This document shows, piece after piece, positions 50,833-59,049 of a DNA stretch of 64,000 nucleotides. The stretch lies in the NCBI RefSeq assembly GCF_014640315.1, contig NZ_BMGS01000002.1, positions 582,445-646,444 on the forward strand, given 5' to 3'. The number at the start of each line of letters is the position of its first letter. Position 1 is the first letter of the stretch. This DNA is from Hymenobacter glacieicola. GTDB lineage: Bacteria; Bacteroidota; Bacteroidia; Cytophagales; Hymenobacteraceae. The notes below the pieces were generated by a model. That model ran no database searches and was not told where the DNA came from. It saw nothing but the letters and a program-made list of their open reading frames with translations. The translations under genes were made by a program, and so were the position numbers.

Positions 50833-51108
50833 AGTGGTGAGGTGGTGAAAAGGGAGTTTGCTGTTCTGCCGGTGCGGCTGGCCTCAATAAGGTGACCTGT
50901 TGGTAGCACATTGAACAACCATATGGACAAAGCCCTAGCGGGGCGGCACTGTCGTTCAACGACTGGGTGCTGCCCCGCTGGGGCATGGCGTTTTTACACT
51001 CGGGTTTTCCACCGATAGGTTGCCCCAACGGGCCGACCATCAGGCTACTGTTTGGCTAGGCGAACATACAATTCACTATGTCACCATCTCACTATATCAC
51101 CACTTCAC
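50833..51108. repeat. Nested repeat element E with inner hairpin
   Basis: GTGGTGAGGTGGTGAAAAG-type words follow the adaptor stop, and TCACCATCTCACTATATCACC-type words (51071-51108) reach the stop of the PAS gene, so they pair imperfectly. Between them, 50937-50949 and 50967-50979 form a hairpin (one mismatch) enclosing a second hairpin, 50951-50956 with 50958-50963. A further GGTTGCCCCAACGGG palindrome lies near 51017. Confidence 0.65.
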
Positions 51109-52376
51109 TCTCCTAGCCGCTGGCGCAGCTCCTGTACTTCGCGCTCCAGGTCCAGGGTGCGAAACATTACCTTGGCTTCGAGGTCGGTGTAGGCGCGCTC
51201 TAACTGCTCCTGCAGTTGTTTTTGTTCGGTTACATCGGTGTTGGTGCCGCACCAGCGCACAATACGGCCTTCTTCGTCGCGCACGGGAAGGGCGCGCGTC
51301 AGAAACCAGCGGTACTCGCCATCGTGACGGCGCAGCGGGAACGTGTCTTGCCACCGCTCGTCTCCCGCCGCTACGGCCTGCTGAAAACGCTCTTTTACGC
51401 CCTCTACGTAGTCCGGGTGGTGCACTTTCTGCCAGCCCCAGCCTTGCATTTCGGGCAGGGTAGTGCCGGTGAAGCGGAACCAACGGTCGTTGTACCAGAA
51501 GATGCTGCCGGTTTCATCGGCCATCCAAGCCAGCTGCGGAATAGCATTGGCCAGGGTCATGAAGTCCTGCTCCCGCTTGCGCAGGGCTATTTCCTGCATT
51601 TTCTGGTCGTGAATGTCCGTGCACGTACCAAACCACTTGATGATTTCGCCCGCTTCGTTGCGCACGGGTACCGCCTGGCCCAGAAACCAGCGGTAGTCGT
51701 TCTGCCGGGATTTGAAACGGTATTCAATTTCGTAGAACTCGCCGGTAGCCAGGGAGTGCCCCCACACCTGCCGGGCCCGGGAACGGTCGTCGGGGTGCAG
51801 CAGGTTGTTCCACATGTCCGGCCCTACGCTGTCGGCCAGCGTATAACCCGTGAAATCAGTCCAGCGCTGGTTGAAGTAGGTGTGAAAGCCCGTGGCGTCC
51901 GTGGTCCAAACCAACTGCGGAATCAGTTCGGCCAAAGAGTTGAAGTCAGCCCAGGAGCCCAGGCTTTCGGAGTTGCTCTGGCGCAGCTGCTCCACGTCCA
52001 CCATGTTAATGATCCACTGCTGCAGCTGGTTGTTTTCATCAAGCTGCGGGTAGCCCATGCTGCGCACCCAGCGGTATTCGCCATCAAAGCGCCGAAACCG
52101 GAATTCTATCTGGTAGGCCTGCCGGGCAGCCAGCGCCTGCTCCCACTGGGCAGTCGTACGGGCTACATCGTCCGGATGCACTTGCGCGCCCCATCCCGTA
52201 GCAATCTGCTTTAAGGTTAACCCCGTGAAATCCAGCAGCTCCGGGCTGACGTACACGATATTGCCCGCGGCATCTGCAATGCCAAGTAGCAAGGTTGAAA
52301 TCGGGAGAGTAGTGGGCTGATAGTTCTCTTCGGGGCGCGAAGTACTGTTCGGAGTTTCAGAATTGGCAAAGGCCAT
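51105..52376 (-). CDS. PAS-only protein, no kinase domain
   Basis: A 423-residue cytoplasmic protein with three PAS/PAC units (about 28-130, 147-265 and 275-395). Each ends in the PAC-like phrase: FRRFDGEYRWVRSMGYPQ, FKSRQNDYRWFLGQAVPV, LRRHDGEYRWFLTRALPV. It ends in a coiled coil (LERAYTDLEAKVMFRTLDLEREV) which in related kinases leads into a histidine-kinase domain. Here a TGA follows at once. It may be a dimeric signal-binding partner, or a kinase that lost its C-terminus. No remnant kinase follows downstream. Confidence 0.85.
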   Translation of the reverse strand: MAFANSETPNSTSRPEENYQPTTLPISTLLLGIADAAGNIVYVSPELLDFTGLTLKQIATGWGAQVHPDDVARTTAQWEQALAARQAYQIEFRFRRFDGEYRWVRSMGYPQLDENNQLQQWIINMVDVEQLRQSNSESLGSWADFNSLAELIPQLVWTTDATGFHTYFNQRWTDFTGYTLADSVGPDMWNNLLHPDDRSRARQVWGHSLATGEFYEIEYRFKSRQNDYRWFLGQAVPVRNEAGEIIKWFGTCTDIHDQKMQEIALRKREQDFMTLANAIPQLAWMADETGSIFWYNDRWFRFTGTTLPEMQGWGWQKVHHPDYVEGVKERFQQAVAAGDERWQDTFPLRRHDGEYRWFLTRALPVRDEEGRIVRWCGTNTDVTEQKQLQEQLERAYTDLEAKVMFRTLDLEREVQELRQRLGE

Positions 52377-52411
52377 ACGAAAACATACAGTTAGCAGAGG
52401 TGATAAGGGAG

Positions 52412-52771
52412 TTACGGGCGGGTTAGCTGCATTTCCATCCCCGATTGGAAATAGAGGGAAAGTTGGCTGCTGCTACCGTCGCGGGAGCGGCGCAAACGGG
52501 TAACCAGGGCGCGGGTTTTCTCCTGCTCCATATTTAATTCTAAGTACGGGCGGTTCAGCAGCGTGTCTCGCTGCACCTGCCAGTTTCCCACATCCTGTTG
52601 CCCCGGTGCCTGAATAGCTACCCGGCCGGGCTCTAGGTGAAAACGCTCGGCGCGGGCCAGGGTAGTGGCCGGATTGGTACGGTTGAGCACCCGATTAGCT
52701 ACGTGCCAGTCCCCGGTTAGAAAATCGTCGGGCAGTTGCTGCAGGTTAACGTCGAAAAGCAGTTCAGACAT
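52412..52771 (-). CDS. Hypothetical, possibly lipocalin-like protein
   Basis: A 119-residue protein from the ATG at 52771. No signal peptide. A FLTGDWHVANRVL start, followed by alternating short strands (GRVAIQAPGQQDVGNWQV, RPYLELNM, SLYFQSGMEMQL), suggests a small beta-barrel like lipocalin-type proteins. No family is assigned. It lies 35 bases upstream of the PAS gene on the same strand and may share its transcript. Confidence 0.6.
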   Translation of the reverse strand: MSELLFDVNLQQLPDDFLTGDWHVANRVLNRTNPATTLARAERFHLEPGRVAIQAPGQQDVGNWQVQRDTLLNRPYLELNMEQEKTRALVTRLRRSRDGSSSQLSLYFQSGMEMQLTRP

Positions 52772-52965
52772 AGACACCATAAAGGTACGGCAGTAAGCTC
52801 AACAAATACTACGCCACAGGCTTGTTTATAGCAACTAACCAAGAAAATATGTACCAAAGGGAAAGATACTCTTGTCCTTGGGAACAAATAGTAAATATAG
52901 CAAAACAGCCTCCCGGCCCAAAGGCTAGGAGGCTGTTACTTTCTTGCTGGCTTCTGCACCGGTTG

Positions 52966-53050
52966 CAGAGGAGGAGGGATTCGAACCCCCGGAGGTTTAA
53001 CCCTCAACGGTTTTCAAGACCGCCGCAATCGACCACTCTGCCACTCCTCT
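52966..53050 (-). tRNA. tRNA-Ser (anticodon TGA)
   Basis: An 85-base class II tRNA on the minus strand. The acceptor stem pairs 53044-53050 with 52967-52973. The anticodon loop reads CTTGAAA (anticodon TGA), a long variable arm is present and the T-arm is GGGGGTTCGAATCCCTC. No CCA is encoded. Confidence 0.97.
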
Positions 53051-53124
53051 AGAGTTAAGCTACATGCATCGTTGCAGAATACAGCAAGCAAAAAAGGCTT
53101 TTTCACGCTTTGAAAAAACCAGTG

Positions 53125-53211
53125 CAGAGAGGGGGGGATTCGAACCCCCGATACCCTTGCAGGTATAACGGATTTCGAATCCGTCGCATTCGACCACTCT
53201 GCCACCTCTCT
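53125..53211 (-). tRNA. tRNA-Ser (anticodon CGA)
   Basis: An 87-base class II tRNA upstream of tRNA-Ser(TGA) on the same strand. The acceptor pairs 53205-53211 with 53126-53132. The anticodon loop is TTCGAAA (anticodon CGA), with a long variable arm. The two genes are 74 bases apart and probably share a transcript. Confidence 0.97.
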
Positions 53212-53333
53212 AACGGGTCCCAACCGAGTGGTTTGGGATGGCAAAAGTATTGATCAACATCTAATGGACAATACGACGGCTGAAAAATTTCTTCGATAAT
53301 TTCCTTACTCGCTCATTGCCAGCTATTAAGGCT

Positions 53334-54296
53334 TTACTTAGCAGTGGGCACTGGCAGTTGGCGCTTCAGCCGGCCCGTTACGGCATCAATGCTGACGTTC
53401 ACCTCGAAGCCCAAAATCAGGGTCATGCACACGAAATCCAGCCACACCATGAACCCCACCAGCGTGCCGATGGAGCCGTAAAAGTGGTTGTAGCTGTCAA
53501 AAATCTTCACGTAGAGAATGAAGAGAAAGGACACCAGAAAGATAAGCAGAGTGGCCACCACGGAACCCGCCGATAGAAACGGCCATTTATCGTGCACGGG
53601 GGGCACGTAGTAATACACCAGGCAGGTAGTAAGCAGAAAAAGGCCGACTACGGAGCCGTAGCGCAGTAAGGCAATCAGCTGATCGGTAAGGTGTTCGGGC
53701 ACAATTTCGTGGTAGACCAGCGCGTCGATGATATAGGTCCCGAAGAAGATGCCGGCCACGGAAAACAATAGCACCGAGGATAACACCACCGTTAGTAGGG
53801 TAGCAATTACCCGCTTCCTAACGTAAGTGCGCTTTTTGAACGAGGGGTACTTTTTCTCGAAAGCGTCCAGCAGGGCCATAATGCCATTGGAGCTGAGCAC
53901 CAGGGCGGTAGCAAAACCAAAGCTCAGCAGCCCGCCGTGCGGAATGTTCACAATGTCCTCAATAGTGCCCGAAACGGCCAGGTACATTTCCCGCGGAATC
54001 AAATCGGACAGAAACTGGAGGATGTCCAGGTTCAGATTCGGGACGGGGATGTAGGGAATGAGGGTGAACAGGAAAATGATGGTGGGAAAGATGGCAATGG
54101 TGAAGTTGAAGGCCATGTAGCTGGCCCGTTTCGCAATACCATCGAGTTTGATTTCCTGCAGCAGCCGATCCACCACATCGTACACCGAAGCCTGGCCGCC
54201 GTGGAAGCGGAGCTGCTTCAGCCACACGATAAACCGGCGGTAGCTTCGCCGCCGGCGCACATCGGGCATTCGGTAGCGACGAACGGGAAGGCGCAT
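53334..54296 (-). CDS. YihY/BrkB family membrane protein
   Basis: A 320-residue inner-membrane protein with six predicted helices. The family pattern starts KRASYMAFNFTIAIFPTIIFLFTLIPY and includes LLSFGFATALVLSSNGIMALLDAF and LYYYVP-like helix boundaries, ending in VGFMVWLDFVCMTLILGFEVNV. Both termini are basic. The family, once called BrkB, has an unsettled transport or envelope role. It lies after the tRNA genes in genomic order but is transcribed toward them. Confidence 0.92.
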   Translation of the reverse strand: MRLPVRRYRMPDVRRRRSYRRFIVWLKQLRFHGGQASVYDVVDRLLQEIKLDGIAKRASYMAFNFTIAIFPTIIFLFTLIPYIPVPNLNLDILQFLSDLIPREMYLAVSGTIEDIVNIPHGGLLSFGFATALVLSSNGIMALLDAFEKKYPSFKKRTYVRKRVIATLLTVVLSSVLLFSVAGIFFGTYIIDALVYHEIVPEHLTDQLIALLRYGSVVGLFLLTTCLVYYYVPPVHDKWPFLSAGSVVATLLIFLVSFLFILYVKIFDSYNHFYGSIGTLVGFMVWLDFVCMTLILGFEVNVSIDAVTGRLKRQLPVPTAK

Positions 54297-54395
54297 AAGT
54301 GAAGGGGCAGGAAGTAAGGGTGGGTAGCTACTAAACTACGCCGGCGTGAGAAGTGGTTCCGGGCGGGCTTATGGCTTGGCCACCCCTCCCCGGCT

Positions 54396-54881
54396 CTATT
54401 TCAGGAAAGCGGCCGGGGCGGGCGGGTTTACCGGGGCTTTGGGTGGGGTCAGGGGCCCGGCCGTTTCGTCGTCCGTAAAGTACGGGGCCAGCTTGGCCTG
54501 AATGTCGGATGGAATAGCTACCGGGCGGCCCGTGGCCATGCTCACGAACACCATCAGGGTGTGGCCTTCGGTGAGTAGCTCCTGAGCCTCGTTGTAGATT
54601 TCATACTCGAACAGGATGCGCGAGCCCTCGGCGGGCTGTTTCAGCAACAGGCGCACCGTCAGCAAATCGTCGTAGCGGGCGGGGCGGCGGAAACGGGTCC
54701 GAATTTCTCCTACCGGCATTCCTACTCCATCGGCCTCCAAATCCTTGTAGCTAATACCCAGCTGCCGGAACGCCTCCGTGCGGCACACCTCAAAGTAGGC
54801 GGCGTAATTGCCGTGGTACACGTAGCCCATCTGGTCGGTTTCGGCGTACCGCACGCGGATATGGGTGTCGGACTGATACAT
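54396..54881 (-). CDS. Acyl-CoA thioesterase (4HBT/YbgC type)
   Basis: A 161-residue hot-dog protein. It opens IRVRYAETDQMGYVYHGNYAAYFEVCRTE, where D15 of ETDQMG is the catalytic acid of the 4-hydroxybenzoyl-CoA thioesterase group. LRQLGISYKDLEADG and ILFEYEIYNEAQELLTEG complete the fold. A Pro-rich C-terminal tail extends it. Hydrolyses acyl-CoA esters in the cytoplasm. It lies between the MltG and BrkB genes on the same strand, with spacers of over 90 bases. Confidence 0.92.
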   Translation of the reverse strand: MYQSDTHIRVRYAETDQMGYVYHGNYAAYFEVCRTEAFRQLGISYKDLEADGVGMPVGEIRTRFRRPARYDDLLTVRLLLKQPAEGSRILFEYEIYNEAQELLTEGHTLMVFVSMATGRPVAIPSDIQAKLAPYFTDDETAGPLTPPKAPVNPPAPAAFLK

Positions 54882-55009
54882 TCTGATTAATGTGCGTAAT
54901 GGAAGAAATGGGCTGAATGTGTTATGAAGTGTGTAACGGAGCGCGAAATGTCAACGACTGGAACAGTGGCACGTTCCTCACATCATTACCACATTTTTCA
55001 CATCTAAGC

Positions 55010-56086
55010 TTACTTCATGATACCGGCCCGACTGAGGGCGGCCTGGTAGCGACGGGCATTGACGAGGTGCTCCTGCTCGTTGCGGGCAAAGGCATGGTAG
55101 CCGCTGAAATCCTCCTTGGCGCAGAAATAAAGGTAGTCGTGGCTTTCGGGGTTCAGCACGGCATCAATGCTGGCAATGCTGGGCAGATTGATAGGGCCAG
55201 GCGGCAGACCGGCATACTTATACGTGTTGTAAGGCGAATCCTTGGCTAGGTGTACGTTGAGCACGCGCTTAATGGTAAAATCGTGGTTGGCGTACACCAC
55301 CGTGGGGTCGGCCTGTAGCTTCATGCCCCGCTTGAGGCGGTTGAGGTACACCCCCGCTACCCGGGGCCGCTCATCGGCGTGCTGCTGCTGCTCGGCTTCC
55401 ACAATGCTGGCCAGCACGCTTACCTCGGCCCGGCTGAGCCCGAGCTTTTTGCGCTTGGCGTCGCGCTCCGGTGTCCAGAACTTCTCGTACTCCTTTTTCA
55501 TGCGGCGCATGAGGTTGTCGGCGGAAGTGTTCCAGAGCAGCTCGTACGTGTTCGGGATAAACATCGTCAGAATACTGGTAGTATCGAAGCCCAGGCTTTT
55601 GGTGTACGCGGGTGAGCTGAGCAGCGAGTCGAACTGGCTGGGCTGGGCATCAATGGTGGTGCTCAGCTTGCGGGCCAAGTCCTCCCGCAGCCGAATGTTC
55701 TGGAAAGTCAGAATCAAGGGCAGCTTGTTGCTACCCGTGCGCAGGTCGTTGATAAGCTGGCGGTTGGTGTAGCCGTCTTTGAGCTCGTAGCGGCCGGGCT
55801 TCACCAGCTGGTCGTACTTCAGCAGGCGAGCCACAAAGTGCAAACTCAGCTTATCGACAATAACGCCGGTCGCCTCAATGGAATCGAGTACTGCTTTGGC
55901 CGTTTCGCCGCGGCGCACCACCACGTAGGTAGGCCGGCCCTTGGTTTCCACATTCGGCGTGAAGAAAACCTGATAGAAATAATACGAGAACGTAATGAGC
56001 AGCAACCCGATAACGCCGGTAACGTAGGCAAAACGGTTGCGCCGGCGCGTGGCCTTGGCTTTGTAGTCGATGCGGGTTTTAGCCAT
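55010..56086 (-). CDS. mltG: Endolytic murein transglycosylase MltG
   Basis: A 358-residue protein from the ATG at 56086. A basic cytoplasmic start (KAKATRRRNR) precedes one membrane helix (about 19-38) and a LysM-like region. The YceG domain has the catalytic glutamate in ASIVEAEQQ, the Y-x-NRL-x-x-G-x-LQADPTVVYA segment and the SPYNTYKYAGLPPGPI terminus. It cleaves nascent glycan strands in the periplasm. Length is normal. The upstream frame to 56134 lacks a good start. Confidence 0.94.
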   Translation of the reverse strand: MAKTRIDYKAKATRRRNRFAYVTGVIGLLLITFSYYFYQVFFTPNVETKGRPTYVVVRRGETAKAVLDSIEATGVIVDKLSLHFVARLLKYDQLVKPGRYELKDGYTNRQLINDLRTGSNKLPLILTFQNIRLREDLARKLSTTIDAQPSQFDSLLSSPAYTKSLGFDTTSILTMFIPNTYELLWNTSADNLMRRMKKEYEKFWTPERDAKRKKLGLSRAEVSVLASIVEAEQQQHADERPRVAGVYLNRLKRGMKLQADPTVVYANHDFTIKRVLNVHLAKDSPYNTYKYAGLPPGPINLPSIASIDAVLNPESHDYLYFCAKEDFSGYHAFARNEQEHLVNARRYQAALSRAGIMK

Positions 56087-56216
56087 GAGCTCAGAGGGTG
56101 GTAACAAAACGGTAACATGGCTCGCCGGGACCAAACTGGCTTGGCCAACAGATTCGAGCTAGTTTTGAGCTTCAAAAGTACAGCTTCTTCATTCTCCTTT
56201 TTCTCCTTTCATCCCT

Positions 56217-57227
56217 ATGGCACACTCTTACTCTTTTGGTTTCTTTATGCGCGGCCTGCTGGGCCTGGCCCTAAGCGCCAGCGCCGTTTCGGCCTCGGCC
56301 CAAACCACTACCCCCACCGGGCCCACTCCCATCAGTGTTACTGCCGGCGCTGTTTACTCCCAGAATTTTGATGGGACAGCTACTACCGGTACTGCCACTA
56401 CTACGGCCTATCCTGCTGGTTGGGCTGGCGTGCGGCTTTCTGGCACCGGAACTGCTAACGAAGCCTTTGCAACTTTAGCTATTACGGATGGCAGCGCCAA
56501 CTCAGGAGCAGTATATAGTGTTGGTACCACGAACGCTACTGACCGGGCTATGGGCAGCATAGCGTCGGGCTCCACAGTGCCCGCTTTCGGGGCGGTATTC
56601 ATCAATGGTACTGGTGCTGCCGTAACGCGCGTAAACGTGGCGCTACGTGGTGAGCAGTGGCGGTCGGGAAGCTTTACCGATCAGAATGAAGTGCTTGCTT
56701 TCGAGTACAGCTTGGATGCAACTAACCTTACTACCGGCACTTGGGTTGCTGCTACCGGCCTCAACGTGACGGAAGTAGCCAATGCTATTACCACCAACGC
56801 TGCCCTCAATGGCAACGACGCAGCCAACCGGGCTGCCATTGCTGGCTCCATTACCCTTAACTGGCCCGCTGGAGCTACTATGTGGATTCGCTGGAAGGAT
56901 ACCAATGAAAGTGGTTCCGATGCCTTATTGGCCGTTGATGATTTCGCTTTGTCCACCGGCACGACTACCCTGAGCAGCCGCAAGGCAAGTGGTGCGGGCA
57001 ACGTAGCCGTTTTCCCGAACCCCACGGCGGAGGCAGTAACCATTCAGGTGGCAGGCCGCGCTGAAAAGGCCGCCGTAACCGTTTCCGACCTGACGGGTCG
57101 GGTAGTGCTGCGCGGCACCGCTGCGGCCGATGGTACTTTCAGCCTACGTTCCTTACAGGCTGGTAACTACATTTTGCTGGTGCAGAACGGCGACACGTTC
57201 ACGACCCACAAGGTAACCAAGCAATAG
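56217..57227 (+). CDS. Secreted protein with type IX (T9SS) sorting domain
   Basis: A 336-residue protein with a signal peptide ending ASAQ (about 29). The middle is a Thr/Ala/Gly-rich beta domain: SITLNWPAGATMWIRWKDTN and LLAVDDFALS resemble an endonuclease-associated or lectin-like jelly roll. The C-terminal 75 residues are a type A sorting domain, VAVFPNPTAEAVTIQ, VTVSDLTGRVVL and GNYILLVQNGD, directing export through T9SS. The cargo's activity is unknown. A long terminator follows at 57237. Confidence 0.9.
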   Translation: MAHSYSFGFFMRGLLGLALSASAVSASAQTTTPTGPTPISVTAGAVYSQNFDGTATTGTATTTAYPAGWAGVRLSGTGTANEAFATLAITDGSANSGAVYSVGTTNATDRAMGSIASGSTVPAFGAVFINGTGAAVTRVNVALRGEQWRSGSFTDQNEVLAFEYSLDATNLTTGTWVAATGLNVTEVANAITTNAALNGNDAANRAAIAGSITLNWPAGATMWIRWKDTNESGSDALLAVDDFALSTGTTTLSSRKASGAGNVAVFPNPTAEAVTIQVAGRAEKAAVTVSDLTGRVVLRGTAAADGTFSLRSLQAGNYILLVQNGDTFTTHKVTKQ

Positions 57228-57236
57228 GGCTACCAT

Positions 57237-57288
57237 GCCCCAACAAAAAAGCTCCGGTACTTAGGTGCCGGAGCTTTTTTGTTGGGGC
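57237..57288 (+). terminator. Long terminator after T9SS gene
   Basis: Arms 57237-57257 and 57268-57288 are perfect 21-base complements with AT runs inside, extended by three more pairs in the loop; a T run lies in the right arm. Confidence 0.88.
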
Positions 57289-57430
57289 TACTGCGCTACT
57301 TACTGTCAAGGGGCAACCTCGCCGGTGTTTTTATCGAAAAGAGTAGCAGGTTTCTGCTTCCGCTTGTACCTTGACCGCCCCGCCGCCGACTGGCCCCGGG
57401 CTGACTGCTCATCCAACCCACGCTTCTGCT

Positions 57431-58060
57431 ATGTCCGCAACCTTGCTTCGCATTCACCCCGACAATCCGCCCCAAAACCGCTTGGCGCAAGCTGCCGAGA
57501 TCCTCCGTAAAGGCGGGGTCATTATTTATCCAACTGACACGGTGTACGGTTTGGGCTGCGACATTCATAACGCCCGCGCCGTAGAGAAGCTCTGCCGTAT
57601 CAAGGGCTTGCAGCCTGAAAAGGCCAATCTATCCTTTATCTGCTCCGACCTATCGCACATCACCGACTACGCTACCGGCATTACGACGCCCGTATATAAG
57701 GTGCTGAAAAAAGCCCTACCCGGGCCGTTTACCTTCATCTTCGAGGCCAGCACGAAAGCTCCCCGCTACGGCGGTGTGAAGCGCAAAACCGTTGGCATTC
57801 GAGTACCCGATAATAACATCTGCACGGGCCTGGTGCGGGAGTTGGGCAACCCCATCGTCTCGACGTCCATTCACGATGAGGACGAAATTCTGGAGTACAG
57901 CACCGACCCCGACCTGATTTTCGAGAAGTATCGGCCGCTGGTGGACCTGGTGATTGATGGGGGCTTCGGCAATAATGTGGCCAGCACCGTTGTTGACTGC
58001 ACGAATGAGGACTTTGACATTGTCCGGCAGGGTGTCGGAGATATTGAGCAGTATTTGTAG
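57431..58060 (+). CDS. Sua5/YrdC family threonylcarbamoyladenylate synthase
   Basis: A 209-residue protein from the ATG at 57431. The YrdC fold shows KGGVIIYPTDTVYGLGCD, KANLSFICSDLSHI, LPGPFTFIFEAS and VGIRVPDNNIC. It makes the L-threonylcarbamoyl-AMP used to form t6A in tRNA. It lacks the Sua5 C-terminal domain, so it is YrdC/YciO-like; YciO relatives have a less certain role. A 23-bp perfect terminator follows. Confidence 0.88.
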   Translation: MSATLLRIHPDNPPQNRLAQAAEILRKGGVIIYPTDTVYGLGCDIHNARAVEKLCRIKGLQPEKANLSFICSDLSHITDYATGITTPVYKVLKKALPGPFTFIFEASTKAPRYGGVKRKTVGIRVPDNNICTGLVRELGNPIVSTSIHDEDEILEYSTDPDLIFEKYRPLVDLVIDGGFGNNVASTVVDCTNEDFDIVRQGVGDIEQYL

Positions 58061-58074
58061 TCGGATTCCAGGCA

Positions 58075-58126
58075 CCAAAAAGAAGCGGGCGCATCCTTTC
58101 AGTAGGATGCGCCCGCTTCTTTTTGG
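58075..58126. terminator. Bidirectional terminator, 23-bp perfect stem
   Basis: Arms 58075-58097 and 58104-58126 with A and T runs at both ends, between convergent genes. Confidence 0.88.
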
Positions 58127-58131
58127 CGGTG

Positions 58132-59049
58132 CTAGGCTTTGCTTTCCAGCGCCGGCCGCTTATGCTTCCAGCGGCGGTGAGTCCACAGGTAATCGGCGGG
58201 AAAAAGGCGGATGTCCCGCTCCAGCTGCTGCACAAAAGCGTCCGTAATGGGGAAGCTGCCGGCCGGGAGCGGCGCGTCACCGTCGTACAGCTCAGTGAGG
58301 ATAATTTCATAATAGCCGCGCCGCAGCCGCTGAATGCTCACGTACACCACGGGGCAATGAAACCGGGAGGCTAGCCGCTCAGCGCTGGTGTAAAATCCCG
58401 ACTCCTGGTTCATGAAACTTGTCCAATACGGCCGATCTTCAGGGCCAGCGGCTTGGTCGGAGAGCATGCTCACTACCCGAACTTCGCCCTTGCGCTGCAC
58501 CATGTCGCGCAACGTGTCCCGCATCGGAATCAGGCCGGAGCCCGTGCGGGTCCGGAGCCGGTACAGGAAGCTTTCGAAGAAAGGGTTGCTCAGGGGCTTA
58601 TATACCCCATCGGTGTGAGCCGACAGCCAGGTAGCCCCCGAGGTAAGGACCCATTCCCAGTTGCCGGCGTGCGAGGAAAGCCCCAGCACCGTGCGCCCTT
58701 GGGCAAAGTGCCGCTCCATCACCTCCACGTTGCGAAACAACACCCGCTGTTTGAGTTCGGCGGCGGGCATGGTAGCCAGCTTCAGTATCTCTACCATTAC
58801 CTCCGAAAAATGCCGGTAGAACCGCCGAGCCAGTTGCGCAATTTCAGCTTCTGACTTCTCTGGAAATGAGTTGCGCAAGTTCTCGAGCATCACCCGCTGC
58901 CGGTAGCGCACCACGTACACCATCAGCAGGTACAGGCCGTAGGAAACCCCGTACAGCACCGACAAAGGCAGGCTAGACAGGCCCAGCAGCAGCCACTCCA
59001 GCGGGCGGTAATACCACGGGTAGGGCTTCAGAACAGGTGCTTTTTTCAT
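58132..59049 (-). CDS. LpxL/HtrB-like lysophospholipid acyltransferase
   Basis: A 305-residue protein with an N-terminal membrane helix (about 18-45). The catalytic H-x4-E is in LSSHAGNWEW. LIPMRDTLRDMVQRKGEVRVVSMLSDQAAG and the closing WTHRRWKHKRP are also typical. The enzymes add a secondary acyl chain to lipid A at the inner membrane. The start overlaps the stop of the upstream secreted-protein gene by four bases, so the two are translationally coupled. Confidence 0.92.
   Translation of the reverse strand: MKKAPVLKPYPWYYRPLEWLLLGLSSLPLSVLYGVSYGLYLLMVYVVRYRQRVMLENLRNSFPEKSEAEIAQLARRFYRHFSEVMVEILKLATMPAAELKQRVLFRNVEVMERHFAQGRTVLGLSSHAGNWEWVLTSGATWLSAHTDGVYKPLSNPFFESFLYRLRTRTGSGLIPMRDTLRDMVQRKGEVRVVSMLSDQAAGPEDRPYWTSFMNQESGFYTSAERLASRFHCPVVYVSIQRLRRGYYEIILTELYDGDAPLPAGSFPITDAFVQQLERDIRLFPADYLWTHRRWKHKRPALESKA

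Noticed and set aside
51105..52376. PAS protein considered a complete histidine kinase
   Set aside because: No H-box, N-box or G-box follows the third PAS domain.
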